Below are positions 25,615 through 37,639 of a stretch of 64,000 nucleotides of DNA, piece by piece; the first letter of the stretch is position 1, and each line of letters starts with the position of its first letter. The stretch comes from Torymus aiolomorphi (lineage: Eukaryota; Arthropoda; Insecta; Hymenoptera; Torymidae). Under the pieces are notes generated by a model. The model was not told the origin of the DNA. It searched no databases and saw nothing but the letters and a program-made list of their open reading frames with translations. The DNA lies in the NCBI GenBank assembly GCA_036365515.1, contig CM070876.1, forward strand, positions 134,123,394 through 134,187,393. Direction: 5' to 3'. The translations under genes were made by a program, and so were the position numbers.

Positions 25615-25710
25615 ATGGACTCCGAAGCTGAAATTAATGAAGAAATAGAAGACGACACTGAAGACTTATTGTTAGTTAAAGAGGGCAGTGACAGTGATGT
25701 CAGTTTATGA
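25615..25710 (+). CDS. Short acidic open frame, unrecognised
   Basis: ATG starts a 31-codon frame, MDSEAEINEEIEDDTEDLL, ending VKEGSDSDVSL. An acidic N-terminus of this type is common in piggyBac transposases, and a TTAA lies 70 bases upstream, but nothing after it continues such a protein. It may instead be the linker before the copia relic. Function is unknown. Confidence 0.25.
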   Translation: MDSEAEINEEIEDDTEDLLLVKEGSDSDVSL

Positions 25711-27030
25711 AGAAGCTATTGAAAAAGAAGAAAGAAGAGAAGAGGAGAGAATCACCCAAGACCCCACAAGTTCGACAGCCATAAGAACACAACGATTAGA
25801 ACATATCCAAAAAGGTATGGTGATAATGCATTACTAACCTATGAACAAGCCACTACAGGAAATGATAAGCATCGCTGGAAATAAGCCATTAAAGATGAAA
25901 TGGAATCTTTAAAGAAAAATTAAACCTGTACACTGGTTGATGAGTCAGAGGCGAAATAAACCAAACCACTATCGAACAGATGGGTGTTCAAAATTAAAGA
26001 TAACGTTAACTATACGGCGGGATTGGTCATACGAGGCTGTGAGCAGAGGCATGAACTAAACTATGAAGAAATCTTCAGCACAGTTGTAGAACAACTGTAA
26101 TGTGATAACGTTTGATATTAAACAGAATCCTTGTATGGCTGTCTAAATGAAAAAATATTTATGTATCCTCCAGAAGGATACACACATAAAAATAAAATCT
26201 GTAAACTCAATAAAGCTTTGTATGGGTTGAAGCAAGCTCTGCTTAGCTGGAACAGAAGGATCATCAACTTCCTAAAATCGAAAGGCTTCAACCAGCTCAA
26301 CACAGAACAATGTCTGTTCAAGAAAGATAACAGCAGCCTAATACTCAGAATCTACGTGGACGATGGCATCTTAATAGGAAATAATCAAATAGAAATGATG
26401 AAACTAGTAAAGGAATTGAATCATGAATTAGAAATGACAGTTTCGATTAATCCTAATATCTTTGTAGGTCTTGAAATTCAAAGAAATACAGAAGAAACAA
26501 ACCTGACGCAGACAAGAATGGAGAATGCTAAAGCAGTCAGGACACTAATGCTAAAAGATAATCCTGCAGAGGAGGACACAAAGGACACAACTTATCCCTA
26601 TATAGAAGCAATTGGAGGCCTTCCATATTTTACTAGCAAAACCAGGCCAGGTCTCAGTTACGCAGTTGGATTCTGCAGCAGAAGCGTAGAAAATCGACAT
26701 CAAAGCAACGTGATGAATGTAAAAAGAACTGAGATATCTAGGAGGTGCTATAGATCATGGAATAACGTTCAAAGCGAACAGCGGTGACGATGAACTAGAA
26801 GCTTAGTGCGACTCAGACTTCGCTGGTGATATACAAACGAGAAAAAGCACAATGGGATTTATTATAATGTATTACGGAGGACCTATCAGCTGGTGCTTAC
26901 GCAAGCGGAGTATTGCCATGCTATCGAGTACCGAAGCTGAATACGTCGCTGCAGCTGAATATTGCAAGCAATTATTATATTTGAAATTGTTGAAAATGGA
27001 CATGTTATATTGCGCTCGACAAGCATAGGG
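25711..27030 (+). pseudogene. Ty1/copia pol relic (reverse transcriptase and RNase H)
   Basis: Fragments in shifting frames read, in order: HRWK...AIKDEMESLKKN, NRWVFKIK, ELNYEEIFST (start of reverse transcriptase), then the open frame 26131-26787. That frame has MYPPEGY, CKLNKALYGLKQA and the catalytic RIYVDDGIL. After this come GGLPYFTSKTRPGLSYAV and the RNase H block STMGFIIMYYGGPISW with AMLSSTEAEYVAAAE to about 27000. These are characteristic copia motifs. Several stops and frameshifts break it, and gag, protease, integrase core and LTRs are not visible. It is a dead 5'-truncated fragment. Confidence 0.85.
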
Positions 27031-27165
27031 CGCGACGGCGCACAGTGTACTATTGTCATGAAATTCGTCCGAAAATCAAATAACTTTTGAACGAAAAGGT
27101 CTAAAAAGACGATTGAGGTCGCATTTGGAAGCTAAATAGATGTAGAATACAGAAAAACTATCACT

Positions 27166-28417
27166 TGTAACGGGGGCATGAATAGAAGTAAAGATGGTCG
27201 CGTATACAGCGCAGCGAGATTCGAATCTCGCGCGCTTGCACGTATAACGACTCGCCGCGCGCCAAGCGGGACGCGCGAGAGGCGGAGCGAGAAGAAGAAG
27301 AAGAAGACGCCGACGCGCCGCTGAAGCGACGCCGCGGTCATTGTTTCGTCAGTCTGATCCTGCCGCGCAACAGGTGCGCACGTGCCCCGCCAGTGCCGCG
27401 CCAATCTGGAGTGTCCCGTGCCCCCGCGCCTTCTCTCCGCCACCAGCCAGCCAGCAACGCAACGCCGGCTGCCTCCGCTAGTTCGGCCACTCCGCCAGCC
27501 AGGAGACGAGAGCGAAAGAGAGAGAACGAGAGGGAGAGACAGCGGCAGCCGAGGCTCGAGCGACCCCGAGGCTCGAGCGACCACGAGGCCCGGCGCCTCG
27601 AAGAGAGGAGGCGAGAGCGAGAGAGAGGGAGAGAGGATCTGCGTGCGCGAGCTGGCCAGCTCAAAAGTAAGTGTTGCGCTTCCTTTATACTTGCCGCGTA
27701 GGTTTTGCGTGCGAGCGGCTTCGCGAGTGAGTGTTTCGCGGCTATTCGACGCCGCTTGCGTAGAGGCGAGCGGCCTCGTGTACGAGCGTGCGGCGGCCAT
27801 TTTGTGGCGTCTTGCGGCGCGGTGACGCCGGCCGTGCGACCGGCCGGCTCCGCGTAAGTCTCGGCCTGCGCGTGAGATTTTATAGCTGATGTTCGGGCTT
27901 CGCGCCCCTTAGCGCGATCCTTTCGGTTAATAAACCCTACTTTATTTTACTTTTACTTCGTTAGTGTCGAGTCCTTGATTTTGCGAGTAACCGTTCCCTA
28001 TCTCCCCGAATACCGCCCTCTACCTTTTCAGCAGCTGTAGCTAGTCGGAGGCATCACCTCCTAGAGGAGCAACGTCGATGGGGAAATTGTAAGTTAAAGT
28101 CGCTCAGGTTAACCTGAGCGGCGTTGTACGGGAACACCGGCGAGTGTAGGCAAGGCTAGTACATAGCTAGCCGCCGGTGATTCGTGCGCCGAAGTTGGTA
28201 GCAGAGGCAGAGCGGAGCGCCGGTTCTAGTAGAAAGCGGCCTAAGCTTTCTACAGCGAAAGCCGGGCGCGCTTGTTCTGAGCCTACGCCAACGCGCTCCG
28301 GCCGGCCGACGGGTCCGTCTACAACGGCGCGCTGCTCTGGGCGTAGTAGGCGCCTGTATATTACCTCGCGCATCCCAGAGAGGGATTAACACCCTCTTTT
28401 AAATTCACCCCGTTACA
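27166..28417 (+). mobile_element. Probable solo LTR (1.25 kb)
   Basis: It starts TGTAACGGGGG and ends CACCCCGTTACA, the short TG...CA inverted ends of an LTR. It is GC-rich between AT-rich flanks. A TTTATAGC near 27879 and an AATAAA at 27929 suit an LTR's promoter and polyadenylation signals. No primer-binding site follows and no internal region is attached, so it looks like a solo LTR. A clear target duplication is not visible (TCACT versus CATTA). Long open frames on both strands reflect GC content and were not called. The ends resemble those of the LTR at 61134-62203. Confidence 0.6.
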
Positions 28418-28543
28418 CATTAAAATGAGTTTTTTGTCCTTTCAGACTGCTCGCAATTCAACTTTGATAGGTTGTTTGTATGTGTAATGAAACACGTGGA
28501 TCCTTTTGAGCAAATTAAGTATTTTATTAATTTACTATCAGTC

Positions 28544-28580
28544 GACGTTTCGGAATCATTGTAGGATTCCCTTTTCCAGG
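28544..28580 (-). ncRNA. Divergent hammerhead-like motif, Penelope copy C
   Basis: On the minus strand: CCTGGAAAAG, stem GGAATC/GATTCC with a 7-nt loop, then GAAAC and GTC. The position and the GAAAC-GTC half match the other Penelope hammerheads. The 5' core reads CTGGAAAAG rather than CTGAAGAG, so it is either a variant or inactive. Confidence 0.5.
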
Positions 28581-29020
28581 GACTAGAAAACAACGATGTA
28601 ACTTAATTCGTATGATCTAATTGCGCCACTATAATGACAAACAATACACAACACAAATCTTACCTAATTAATTAAATTAACTAACAAATACGCCCAATTT
28701 CATAGCAATGTAGGTGCTCGTCAATACAAAAAGATTGAACACGTAGCTCTCTCAACATTTTTTTCTAACGCACGTCATATTTGCACTGTAATTAAATCGA
28801 AAAAATTATGATTAGAAGGCTGAATGTGAATTTCAAATAATCATGAACCGGACGAATTATGAAAAGAACTTACTAAATCAAAAACGAAATCATGTTTGAA
28901 AAATTAAAAACTGACAAGAACTGTGGTACATTGACCCTTTGTCAAGCTACTAGTTTTCCCCGGATGGTAGCCAACAGAGCTATCAGAGAAGGACTGCGGA
29001 TAGGTGACATCGCAGGGGAT

Positions 29021-29028
29021 TATTTATA
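29021..29028 (-). promoter_or_regulatory. TATA-like element in Penelope C 3' region
   Basis: TATAAATA on the minus strand, followed by ATCCCCTGCGATGTCACC. The same arrangement is at 32577 in copy D. Promoters in the terminal repeats are expected for Penelope elements. Candidate only. Confidence 0.35.
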
Positions 29029-29208
29029 TCCAAAAATCGAGTGGGGGGACACGACAGTACAAGCGGTGCGCCGCTCACAGTGTCCGTGGATCGCCCCACT
29101 ACTACAAAGTATCCAAGAAACATAGCGAGTCGAGAGGCTTCTGGCGCTCCTCTTCACCGCACACACATGCGCATACGCAGGAACTAAGTAGTGCAACCTC
29201 AACATCGC

Positions 29209-31306
29209 TCATACCATCGTGCTACCCCGACTTCTCAGAATACGAGAACTTGACCCTCTAGGAACTAACTGCTTTTTTCTATCTTTAATTACGTTATTAA
29301 TAATATCTATGGAAACCTTATAATCATTTTTCAACTTAATAGTATCAGTGATTCTATTCATATTATTTTTTGTATTATAAATGTGGATCATTTCTGAAAA
29401 TCCTCTTTTACCTTTCTTAATTTCTTTATCCAAAACTTTAATCTTTTCAAAATTAATTCTGTGACGTGTTTCTGTGGCGTGTACGGATAGTGCAGATTTA
29501 GTATCGCTATTTTTTACACTCAATTTATGCTCATTCATGCGAATTTTGAGTTTTCTGCTAGTTCGTCCAACATATGTTAGATCACAATCAGAACAACCTA
29601 TCTCATAAATAACGTTACTCTGCTGCAAACTATTTAATCTATCTTTACCTAACGTGATGAATCTCGATAACTTGTTAATTGGTTTGTTTACAACCCTGTA
29701 ACCATGACTAGATAATATAGCTTTTAGTTTAAAGCTTAAGGACGTTCTCCGGGTCGAAACAGCAATTTTAGTTTTTATATTTTTATATAATGTTTTATTA
29801 ATTTGATAATCCAAGAGTAAGTACATGTAACAAATATATACTTGAAAGAACATAAGACAATTTTTTTCAGACAAATTCAGGCAATAGTCACTATGGTATT
29901 GTTACAATTAAAGACAAAAACATCAATAAGTTCTTTAATTTTTTTTATTTTTTATCCGATCTTAACGAAATAAAGCTTATTTTGTTCGTTAAGAAATTTC
30001 AGGGGGAGTATCGATTGGAAAATTTATGATACGAGTTACCAGTACGGCGCAATATCAATTTGTTTAAGAAAGTTTTGATGAAAACTTGACTTGCTTTTCT
30101 TAAACAAATTGATATTGCGCCGTACTGGTAACTCGTATCATAAATTTTCCCATCGATACTCCCCCTGAAATTTCTTAACGAACAAAATAAGCTTTATTTC
30201 GTTAAGATCGGATACAAAATAAAAAAATTTAAAGAACTTATTGAAGTTTTTGTCTTTAATTGTAACAATAGCATAGTGACTATTGCCTGAATGTGGCTGA
30301 AAAAAATTGTTTTATGTTCTTTCAAGTATATATTTGTTACATGTACTTACTCTTGAATTATCAAATTAATGAAACATTATTTAAAAATATAAAAACTAAA
30401 ATTGCTGTTTCTACCCGGAGAACGTCCTCAAATCTTTAATAAATGGTAAAACTATAATTTTGTTGTTGTTGGCAACTGTATTCTTTGTCAGTGAACGATT
30501 ATTTTTTGAATTATCATGATTATTATTTAACTGGAAAATCCTATGTCTCATATTTTCAGAGATAAATTTCATAGGATATCCATTATTTTTAAGAAACTGA
30601 GTTGCAATATCTAGATTTTGTCTATGAAATTTTTTATGTGAAAGATTAATAGCACGATCTACAAGGTTGTAAACAATTGCTCTTTTATTTTGAATAGGAT
30701 GATGCGAATCGAAATGAATAAATCGTCCGGAATAGGTACTTTTACGATACCAATTCGTAATTATATTGTTTTCATCAGTGCGAAATAATGCCATGTCTAA
30801 AAAGTTAATTGATTTTTTCTCCTGGTCTTCATTTTCTATCGTAAATTGTAAATAATGGTTAAACTTATTAAAAGTACTTAGGCATCTGTCAATTGCATCA
30901 TCCTTTACAATCAATAAACAATCATCGACATATCTCTTATATAAAACAATATCCGATTTCATAACATTGAGGCAATGGTTCTCGAGACACTCCAAAGCCA
31001 GTTCCCCAAACCACGGACTAGAGCATCCGCCCATTGGCGCGCCATGTGTTTGTTTATAGTAACTATTGTCAGAAGAGAAATAAGTAGAATTCATTAAAAA
31101 GATAATGCCATCCAAAAATTCGTTCATCGTCAGATTAGTTCTGTTTCTTAAATATTTCCATTTGTTACGGATACCAGTTAAAACAAGATCGATATTTATA
31201 TTTGTAAATAGAGATACGACATCAAATGAACATAATCTGTAATTATCCGGGACATGAATATCTGAGCTAATATCAATTAATTCAGAACTATTTTTCAAAG
31301 ATGATC
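29209..31306 (-). pseudogene. Penelope-like reverse transcriptase/GIY-YIG, truncated and interrupted
   Basis: The frame from about 31298 begins inside the reverse transcriptase palm: SFDVVSLFTNINIDLVL, then THGAPMGGCSSPWFGELALE, the catalytic KRYVDDCLLIV and SINFLDMALF. The part after KIIVLPFIKDL is cut by the 688-bp palindrome (29740-30427). It resumes as LSFKLKAILSSHGYRVVN, GCSDCDLTYVGRTSRKL (GIY-YIG type) and RMNEHK, ending at 29209. The N-terminal fingers are absent, so the element is 5'-truncated as well as interrupted. Confidence 0.85.
29740..30427. mobile_element. 688-bp near-perfect palindrome (fold-back insertion)
   Basis: It begins GGACGTTCTCCGGGT and ends ACCCGGAGAACGTCC. Inverted similarity runs through both arms to a loop of about 25 bases near 30085. 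The flanks read CTTAA on the left and CTCAA on the right, possibly a degenerate short target duplication. It splits the coding region of Penelope C and is absent from copy D. No coding capacity. Confidence 0.75.
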
Positions 31307-32398
31307 TAGTCCGTGGTTTGGGGAACTGGCTTTAGAGTGTCTCGAGAACCATTGCCTCAATGTTATGAAATCGGATATTGTTTTATATAAGAGATATGTC
31401 GATGATTGTTTATTGATTGTAAAGGATGATGCAATTGACAGATGCCTAAGTACTTTTAATAAGTTTAACCATTATTTACAATTTACGATAGAAAATGAAG
31501 ACCAGGAGAAAAAATCAATTAACTTTTTAGACATGACATTATTTCGCACTGATGAAAACAATATAATTACGAATTGGTATCGTAAAAGTACCTATTCCGG
31601 ACGATTTGTTCATTTCGATTCGCATCATCCTATTCAAAATAAAAGATTATTAATCTTTGACATAAAAAATTTCATAGACAAAATCTAGATATTGCAACTC
31701 AGTTTCTTAAAAATAATGGATATCCTATGAAATTTATCTCTGAAAATATGAGACATAGGATTTTCCAGTTAAATAATAATCATGATAATTCAAAAAATAA
31801 TCGTTCACTGACAAAGAATACAGTTGCCAACAACAACAAAATTATAGTTTTACCATTTATTAATGATTTAAGCTTTAAACTAAAATCTATATTATCTAGT
31901 CATGGTTACAGAGTTGTAAACAAACCAATTAACAAGTTATCGAGATTCATCACGTTAGGTAAAGATAGATTAAATAGTTTGCAGCAGAGTAACGTTATTT
32001 ATGAGATAGGTTGTTCTGATTGTGATCTAACATATGTTGGACGAACTAGCAGAAAACTCAAAATTCGCATGAATGAGCATAAATTGAGTGTAAAAAATAG
32101 CGATACTAAATCTGCACTAGCCGTACACGCCACAGAAACGCGTCACAGAATTAATTTTGAAAAGATGAAAGTTTTGGATAAAGAAATTAAGAAAGGTAAA
32201 AGAGAATTTTCAAAAATGATCCACATTTATAATACAAAAAATAATATGAATAGAATCACTGATACTATTAAGTTGAAAAATGATTATAAGGCTTCCATAG
32301 ATATTATTAATAACTTAATTAAAGATAGAAAAAAGCAGTTAGTTCCTAGAGGGTCGAGTTCTCATATTTTGAGAAGTCGGGGTAGCACGATGGTATGA
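31307..32398 (+). pseudogene. Penelope-like reverse transcriptase/GIY-YIG fragment, frameshifted
   Basis: It starts in the palm domain after the GGCSSPWFGE motif. The catalytic KRYVDDCLLIV and SINFLDMTLF are present. A deletion of about 28 bases near 31653, relative to copy C, removes the VYNLVDRA segment and shifts the frame. The frame resumes at 31727 and runs uninterrupted to 32398. It carries VLPFINDLSFKLKSILSS, FITLGKDRLNSLQQ, GCSDCDLTYVGRTSRKL and RMNEHKLS. The endonuclease half looks intact. Confidence 0.85.
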
Positions 32399-32576
32399 GC
32401 GATGTTGAGGTTGCACTACTTAGTTCCTGCGTATGCGCATGTGTGTGCGGCGAAGAGGAGCGCCAGGAGCCTCTCGACTCGCTATGTTTCTTGGATGCTT
32501 TGTAGTAGCTGGGCGATCCACGGACACTGAGCGGCGCACCGCTTGTACTGTCGTGTCCCCCCACTCGATTTTTGGG

Positions 32577-32584
32577 TATAAATA
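32577..32584 (+). promoter_or_regulatory. TATA-like element in Penelope D 3' region
   Basis: TATAAATA within GGGTATAAATAATCCCCTGC, mirroring the copy C element. Candidate promoter of the terminal repeat. Confidence 0.35.
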
Positions 32585-33024
32585 ATCCCCTGCGATGTCA
32601 CCTATCCGCAGTCCTTCTTTGATAGCTCTGTTGGCTACCCTCCGGGGAAAACTAGTAGCTTGACAACGGGTCAATGTACCACAGTTCCTGTCAGTTTTTA
32701 ATTTTTCAAACATGGTTTCGTTTTTGATTTAGTAAGTTCTTTTCATAATTTGTGCGGTTCATGATTATTTGAAATTCACATTCAGCCTTCTAATCATAAT
32801 TTTTTCGATTTAATTACAGTGTAAATATGACGTGCGTTAGAAAGAAAATGTTGAGAGAGCTACGTGTTCAATCTTTTTGTATTGACGAGCAACTACATTG
32901 CTATGAAATTAGCGTATTTGTTAGTTAATTTAATTAATTAGGTAAGATTTGTGTTGTGTATTGTTTGTCATTATAGTGGCGCCATTAGATCATACGAATT
33001 AAGTTACATCGTTGTTTTCTAGTC

Positions 33025-33061
33025 TCTGGAAAAGGGAATCCTACAATGATTCCGAAACGTC
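33025..33061 (+). ncRNA. Divergent hammerhead-like motif, Penelope copy D
   Basis: CTCTGGAAAAG, stem GGAATC/GATTCC, then GAAAC and GTC. The core has the same non-consensus 5' half as copy C, so the variant was present before the pair formed. Confidence 0.5.
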
Positions 33062-33142
33062 GACTGATAGTAAATTAATAAAATACTTAATTTGCTCAAA
33101 AGGATCCACGTGTTTCATTACACATACAAACAACCTATCAAA

Positions 33143-33814
33143 CTATCATTAAGACTTTATCTTGATTTTATGACCTTGAAAAAATGACCTTAAGTTGGAT
33201 AATTTGAAAAAACGCCTTTTCGGGGCTTCAATCCCAAGATTTTACTGTTACTCTTATTTTTGGGCATCCATTTCCGAGTAAAACAAAGTTATATATAATT
33301 ATATATGATTTAAGTATAAATTATATATAATTATATATAATTTATATATAATCATATATGGATATATATTGATTTTGACCTTATATAAGAATATGATCAT
33401 ATATGTATATCTAAAATTATTATATATGATCGTGTATGACCATATATACTTATATATGAGTATATATGGTCATACGTGATCAATATATTACCATATATTA
33501 TCCGATAAAACGATATATAAATGTGATGTAGCATCAATAATTTTTCATATGTATGTTGATATATAGTTACACATGACAATATATGACTATATATGTGTGA
33601 TTCCGGAAGTCTGAGGAGCTTTTTCGTGAGTGTTATGGAAGTTTGAGGATTTTTTGGAAGTTTGAGGAGGCTCCTCAAAGTATTTTTCCGTATTTTTTTG
33701 TATTTTTCCGTATTTTTCTTTTTTTTCCGTATTTTTCTGTATTTTTCCATACTTTTCTGTATTTTTCCATATAAATACACTCCTCAAAGTGCCTGATTGT
33801 TATATATATATATA
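33143..33814. repeat. R3: degenerate ATATAT-rich repeat
   Basis: Words such as TATATATGATCATATATG and TTGATTTTGACCTTATATAAG recur here and at 38160-39090 and 47060-47190. The segment 33600-33790 has repeated GTATTTTTCCGTATTTTTC. No gene. A TA run carries the insertion point of Helitron 1. Confidence 0.6.
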
Positions 33815-34255
33815 CTAGGGGGGCTTCGCCCCCTGCTCGCTCCGCTCGCCAACCCCCATTTGTAATGTGTAATTGTTAAAAAAGAATATTATAGAAAAAG
33901 GTAACACAACTGGAAACTGAATTGCGTTTTTTAAATTTAGAAATATTTATTTTTCTCTGTTTAAAAAAAAAATTCTTTTTTTTGTACAAATTAGCTAGAC
34001 ATACATTAAAAATAAAATTGGAGAGCTAAACACAGAAGTAATCGAGACTGAAAAGACATAAAAGAGATATAAATGTGATGTTATCTATTGATATAACAAA
34101 AGAATACATTATGTATGTTATTCATGTAGTTTATTTTCGGTCAGAATATAAAATCATATTATTTATGTAAAATTTGTATTAAGTATAATGAATAACAATT
34201 ACAAAAATTTAGATCAAATAAATATGGAAAGTTAGTATTTAAGTTTTATTTATAT

Positions 34256-36593
34256 ATGAATTATCGTTATGTTGATAATAAAATGGTAGTTCCATATAAT
34301 AGTTTTTTACTGCAGAAATATAAATGTCATATTAACGTTGAATATTGTGCATCAATTCAAAGTATCAAATATATGTTTGATTATATACATAAAGGAGATG
34401 ACAGAGCATTGTGTAAAATTCAGAAAATACATAAAGTAGATGAAGAGACTTCTGTAGTTTTTGATGAAATTTCACAATATATTCACGGTAGATATTTGAG
34501 CCCAATGGAAGCCGCTTGGCGCCTAGAAACGTTTCCTTTGTGTAGTAGAAGCCATACTGTCATTCATTTAGCCGTACATACCGAGAATCAACAAAAAATT
34601 TTTTTCGAAGAAAATAAAGAATTTGAAGCTTCGCGTAATAGAGAAACTACTTTAACAGCGTGGTTTCAATTAAACAAAATGGACCAGTTTGCGAAAAATA
34701 TAAAATATGCTGAAATTCTTCGATATTATGGATTTACCAAATCTAAAGCATGGAAACGTAGAGAACGCAATAAACAATTTGATGCGATTGGGCGATTAAA
34801 TATTGTTTCACCTAAAGATAATGAAAGATTTTTTCTTAAATTACTGTTGAACCGCATAAAAGGTGCTACTTGTTCTAAAGATTTACGAACATTTAATAAC
34901 GTCTCATATGAAACATATAAAGAAGCAGCACTTGCTATGGATTTAATAGAAGATGATTCCTAAATTTATATTATTTTTGATGAAGCAAGTAATATCATGC
35001 TTCCTTTTCAATTACGTAAATTCTTTGCATGGTTTATCTTAGCTGAAAATATGCAAGGTAACTTAATTTGGAATAAATTCAAAAAATTTTTTACTGAAGA
35101 TTTTAAAGAAAATAAAGAAAATAATGCTTTGTCACAAATTCAAAATATCTTACAACCTGAAGATAAAAGTTGTAAAGATTATAGTTTACCTGAACCAACA
35201 ATAAATAGTATCGAAGACAGTCCTGAAAATTTAGCAAACAGTAAAAATCTTTTTGAAATTTTGTTTAATCAATTAACTACTAATCAAAGATTAATTTTTA
35301 ATGAAATTATAACTAACAAAACTAGATTATTTTATTGATGGACCTGGAGGTTCAGGAAAAACTTTCATGTACAAGACTTTAATATATCACTTTTTATCTT
35401 TGAATAAAAAAATTTTATCTATGGCTTGGACAGGAATCGCATCTATTTTATTACCTAGAGGAATGACAAGTCATCGTACTTTTAGACTGCCTTTAGATTT
35501 AAACAGTATTGAAAGTGCTTTTCTAAAATTAGAATCAGATAAAAAAAAATTACGGGAAGTAGATATTATAGTTTGGGATGAAGCATCAATGATCCCAAAA
35601 AAAGTTTTGGAAATTGTTGATCAAACACTCAAAGATATATGTTACAGTGATGTTCTATTTGGTGGTAAATTGATAATATTAGGAGACGATTTTAGACAAA
35701 TTCTGCCAGTCCTAAAACATGGTTACCGAGACAGTGTAGTACAGGACACAATCAAATTTTCTCATTTATGACCTCTCTTTAAAGTTTTAAAATTAATTGA
35801 AAATATTCGCTCAAAAAATAAACAATTTGCTTAATTTTTATTAGAGTTAGGTGAATGTAAAATTAATCCATTTATAGTTCCAAATAAATGGAAGACCGAA
35901 AATGTATGTAATAAAATTTATGATGATATCAATCTCGAAAATTCCGTAGATCATATAATATTAGCTCCACATAATGACGATATTAAACTTATAAATAATA
36001 AAGTTTTGAACTTATTACATGGTAAAACACATACATATTATAGTTTAGATTACGCAACTCACAAAGGAGTTGATCAAACAGATGAAAATATACACTTAAA
36101 TTACCCAATAGAAATGCTTAATAATATTAGATAAGGTCTACCTCCACATGAATTAAAATTAAAAATAAATGCAATTGTAATGTTAATTAGAAATATAAGT
36201 ATATCAGAAGGAATGTGTAATGGTACACGCTTGAAAATTACAGGTTTATTTAATCACAATATTAAAGCTGAAATAATTCCGGGGGAAAGAATTGGTGAAG
36301 AATTTTTTATACCACGAATAACATTAAATACTGGAGATTCTTCTTCATTTCCGTTTACACTTTTTAGAAAACAATTTCCAGTTGTATTCGCTTTTGCTAT
36401 AACAATAAATAAATCTCAAGGTCAAAGTTTTAATTCTTTAGGTATTTACATTAGACGACCTTTATTTTCACATGGCCAATTATATGTTGCTTTGTTCCGA
36501 TGTAAAAATCCTAACAATATATTTATTGAAAATCTTTTAGAAAATTCCTCAATAATTGATAACATGGTTTGGAAAGAAATTTTTGACGTTTAA
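34256..36593 (+). pseudogene. Helitron Rep/helicase remnant (Pif1-like), several breaks
   Basis: The first frame (34256-34963) has MVVPYNSFLLQKYKCHINVE and IKYMFDYIHKG, the segment after the HUH nuclease in Helitron proteins; the nuclease itself is missing. An in-frame TAA follows EDDS at 34961. Then come LPFQLRKFFAWFILAE, the Walker A region GPGGSGKTFMYK after a frameshift near 35330, Walker B VWDEASM, and the C-terminal ITINKSQGQSFNSLGIYI and GQLYVALFRCKNPNN. Further stops lie near 35768, 35832 and 36132. The family unwinds DNA in rolling-circle transposition. This copy is not functional. It is very close to the helicase of Helitron 2. Confidence 0.85.
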
Positions 36594-37339
36594 TCTACAA
36601 ATATTTAATCTACAAAAAATTTAATCTACAATATTCTATACTTCTTAATATATTTTTTTAAGAATTATTATTATTTCTTTTTGTTTCTTTATATATTTAC
36701 ATGTAAATTTATATAGATTAAAATATCCCCAAATAAATTTATATCAATAATCATTTTATTTATAATATTATTCTTTTACGAAAGTATAAGACATGTTGTA
36801 CTTTCTTATAAGCATAATATCATATAAATAATCTGATTGTTTTGTTACATATAATAAAAAACAATTCAATATAAATATATTTATGTGAAATATTTTTTTT
36901 ATTACATGTAATAAAGATGGGAATCAATTTTCATTAAATTAATTAAAAATTATTAATACAAATGGATTAAAATTAATTAAAATTGATAAAATTTATTAAT
37001 GAAAATTGATTCACATCTTCCATGGTGGAGGAAGGATGGGATAGGTTGGAGTCGAGGAGGATGGAGAGACGACTCCCATGGTTTTTAGGGCTATTGGCGA
37101 TCAATTCCATGGTTGTGTTTAGACTTATTATATAAAAAATGATTAACAATAATATTATATGATTTTGGCATGTCTCATTATCATATATAATTATTATTAT
37201 TTGTTATATAAAACACCTAAGCACAATAAAATCAAAAATTCAACGCGCCCATAACAGTACCTCAGTGTTGGTGTGGAAAACTGTTAAATGTAGTAAATAA
37301 AAAAAGCTGAAAAACTGACTATACGCAATATATCTATGA

Positions 37340-37628
37340 TGAATTATATACGAAGGAATAGGTGGAGGGGTAGGTGGAGCGGTCGGTGGAGCGGACGTGG
37401 AGCGGGGTGGAGCGTGACGGAACGGGGTGGAGTGGGGCGGAGCGGGTTGGAGCGGGGTGGAGCGGCGTGGTTGGGAGGTGGAGGGGCAAACACCCTTCAA
37501 AATAACGTAAAATTTGAAAGAATTTCACGGTAAAAAGTGGAGGCAAAGTGGAGGGCAAATAGAGCGGGGTGGAGCGGGGTGGAGGGGGTAGGTACCCATT
37601 TTGAGCCTTACAACTATATATTATAGGA
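37340..37628 (-). repeat. Helitron 5'-terminal segment with purine/pyrimidine-biased tract
   Basis: On the minus strand it starts TCCTATAATATATAGTTG and continues into many CCCGCTCCACC units. CAAAATAACGTAAAATTTG lies near 37498. The same layout opens Helitron 2 (42110) and Helitron 3 (58708). Long open frames here are compositional. Confidence 0.6.
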
Positions 37629-37639
37629 ATATATATATA

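Larger units (their letters stand above)
28463..31306 (-). mobile_element. Penelope-like element C (left arm of inverted pair 2)
   Basis: A minus-strand copy of a second Penelope family. The 3' end near 28463 matches the inverted 3' end of copy D near 33142 (shared AACCTATCAAA and ACACGTGGATCCTTTTGAGC). It includes a hammerhead-like motif, a 3' region with a TATA-like sequence, and a coding region split by a palindromic insertion. The 5' end stops at 31306, where it meets copy D. Confidence 0.8.
31307..33142 (+). mobile_element. Penelope-like element D (right arm of inverted pair 2)
   Basis: Plus-strand copy joined head-to-head to C at 31306/31307, beginning CTAGTCCGTGGTTTGGGG. It lacks the 5' coding part up to the GGCSSPWFGE motif. 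The 3' region to 33142 mirrors C. Confidence 0.8.
33815..37628. mobile_element. Helitron 1, terminal segments inverted relative to the helicase
   Basis: The left border is a Helitron 3' end on the minus strand: CTAG (33815-33818) preceded in that orientation by a GGGGGC/GCCCCC hairpin and TTGGCGAGCGGAGCGAG. The right border is a 5' end on the minus strand, TCCTATAATATATAGTTG starting at 37628. Both lie in TA-rich DNA, as expected. The minus-strand pieces (33815-~34010 and ~37340-37628) match the ends of Helitron 2. The interior, including the helicase pseudogene and its downstream sequence to about 37330, reads on the plus strand. Confidence 0.7.

Noticed and set aside
27132..27825. Arg/Ser/Pro-rich frames on both strands, up to 222 codons
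   Set aside because: They overlap each other in a GC-rich LTR where stops are rare, and show no domain.
28156..28392. Overlapping 68-78-codon frames
   Set aside because: Also inside the GC-rich solo LTR, with no motif and open on both strands.
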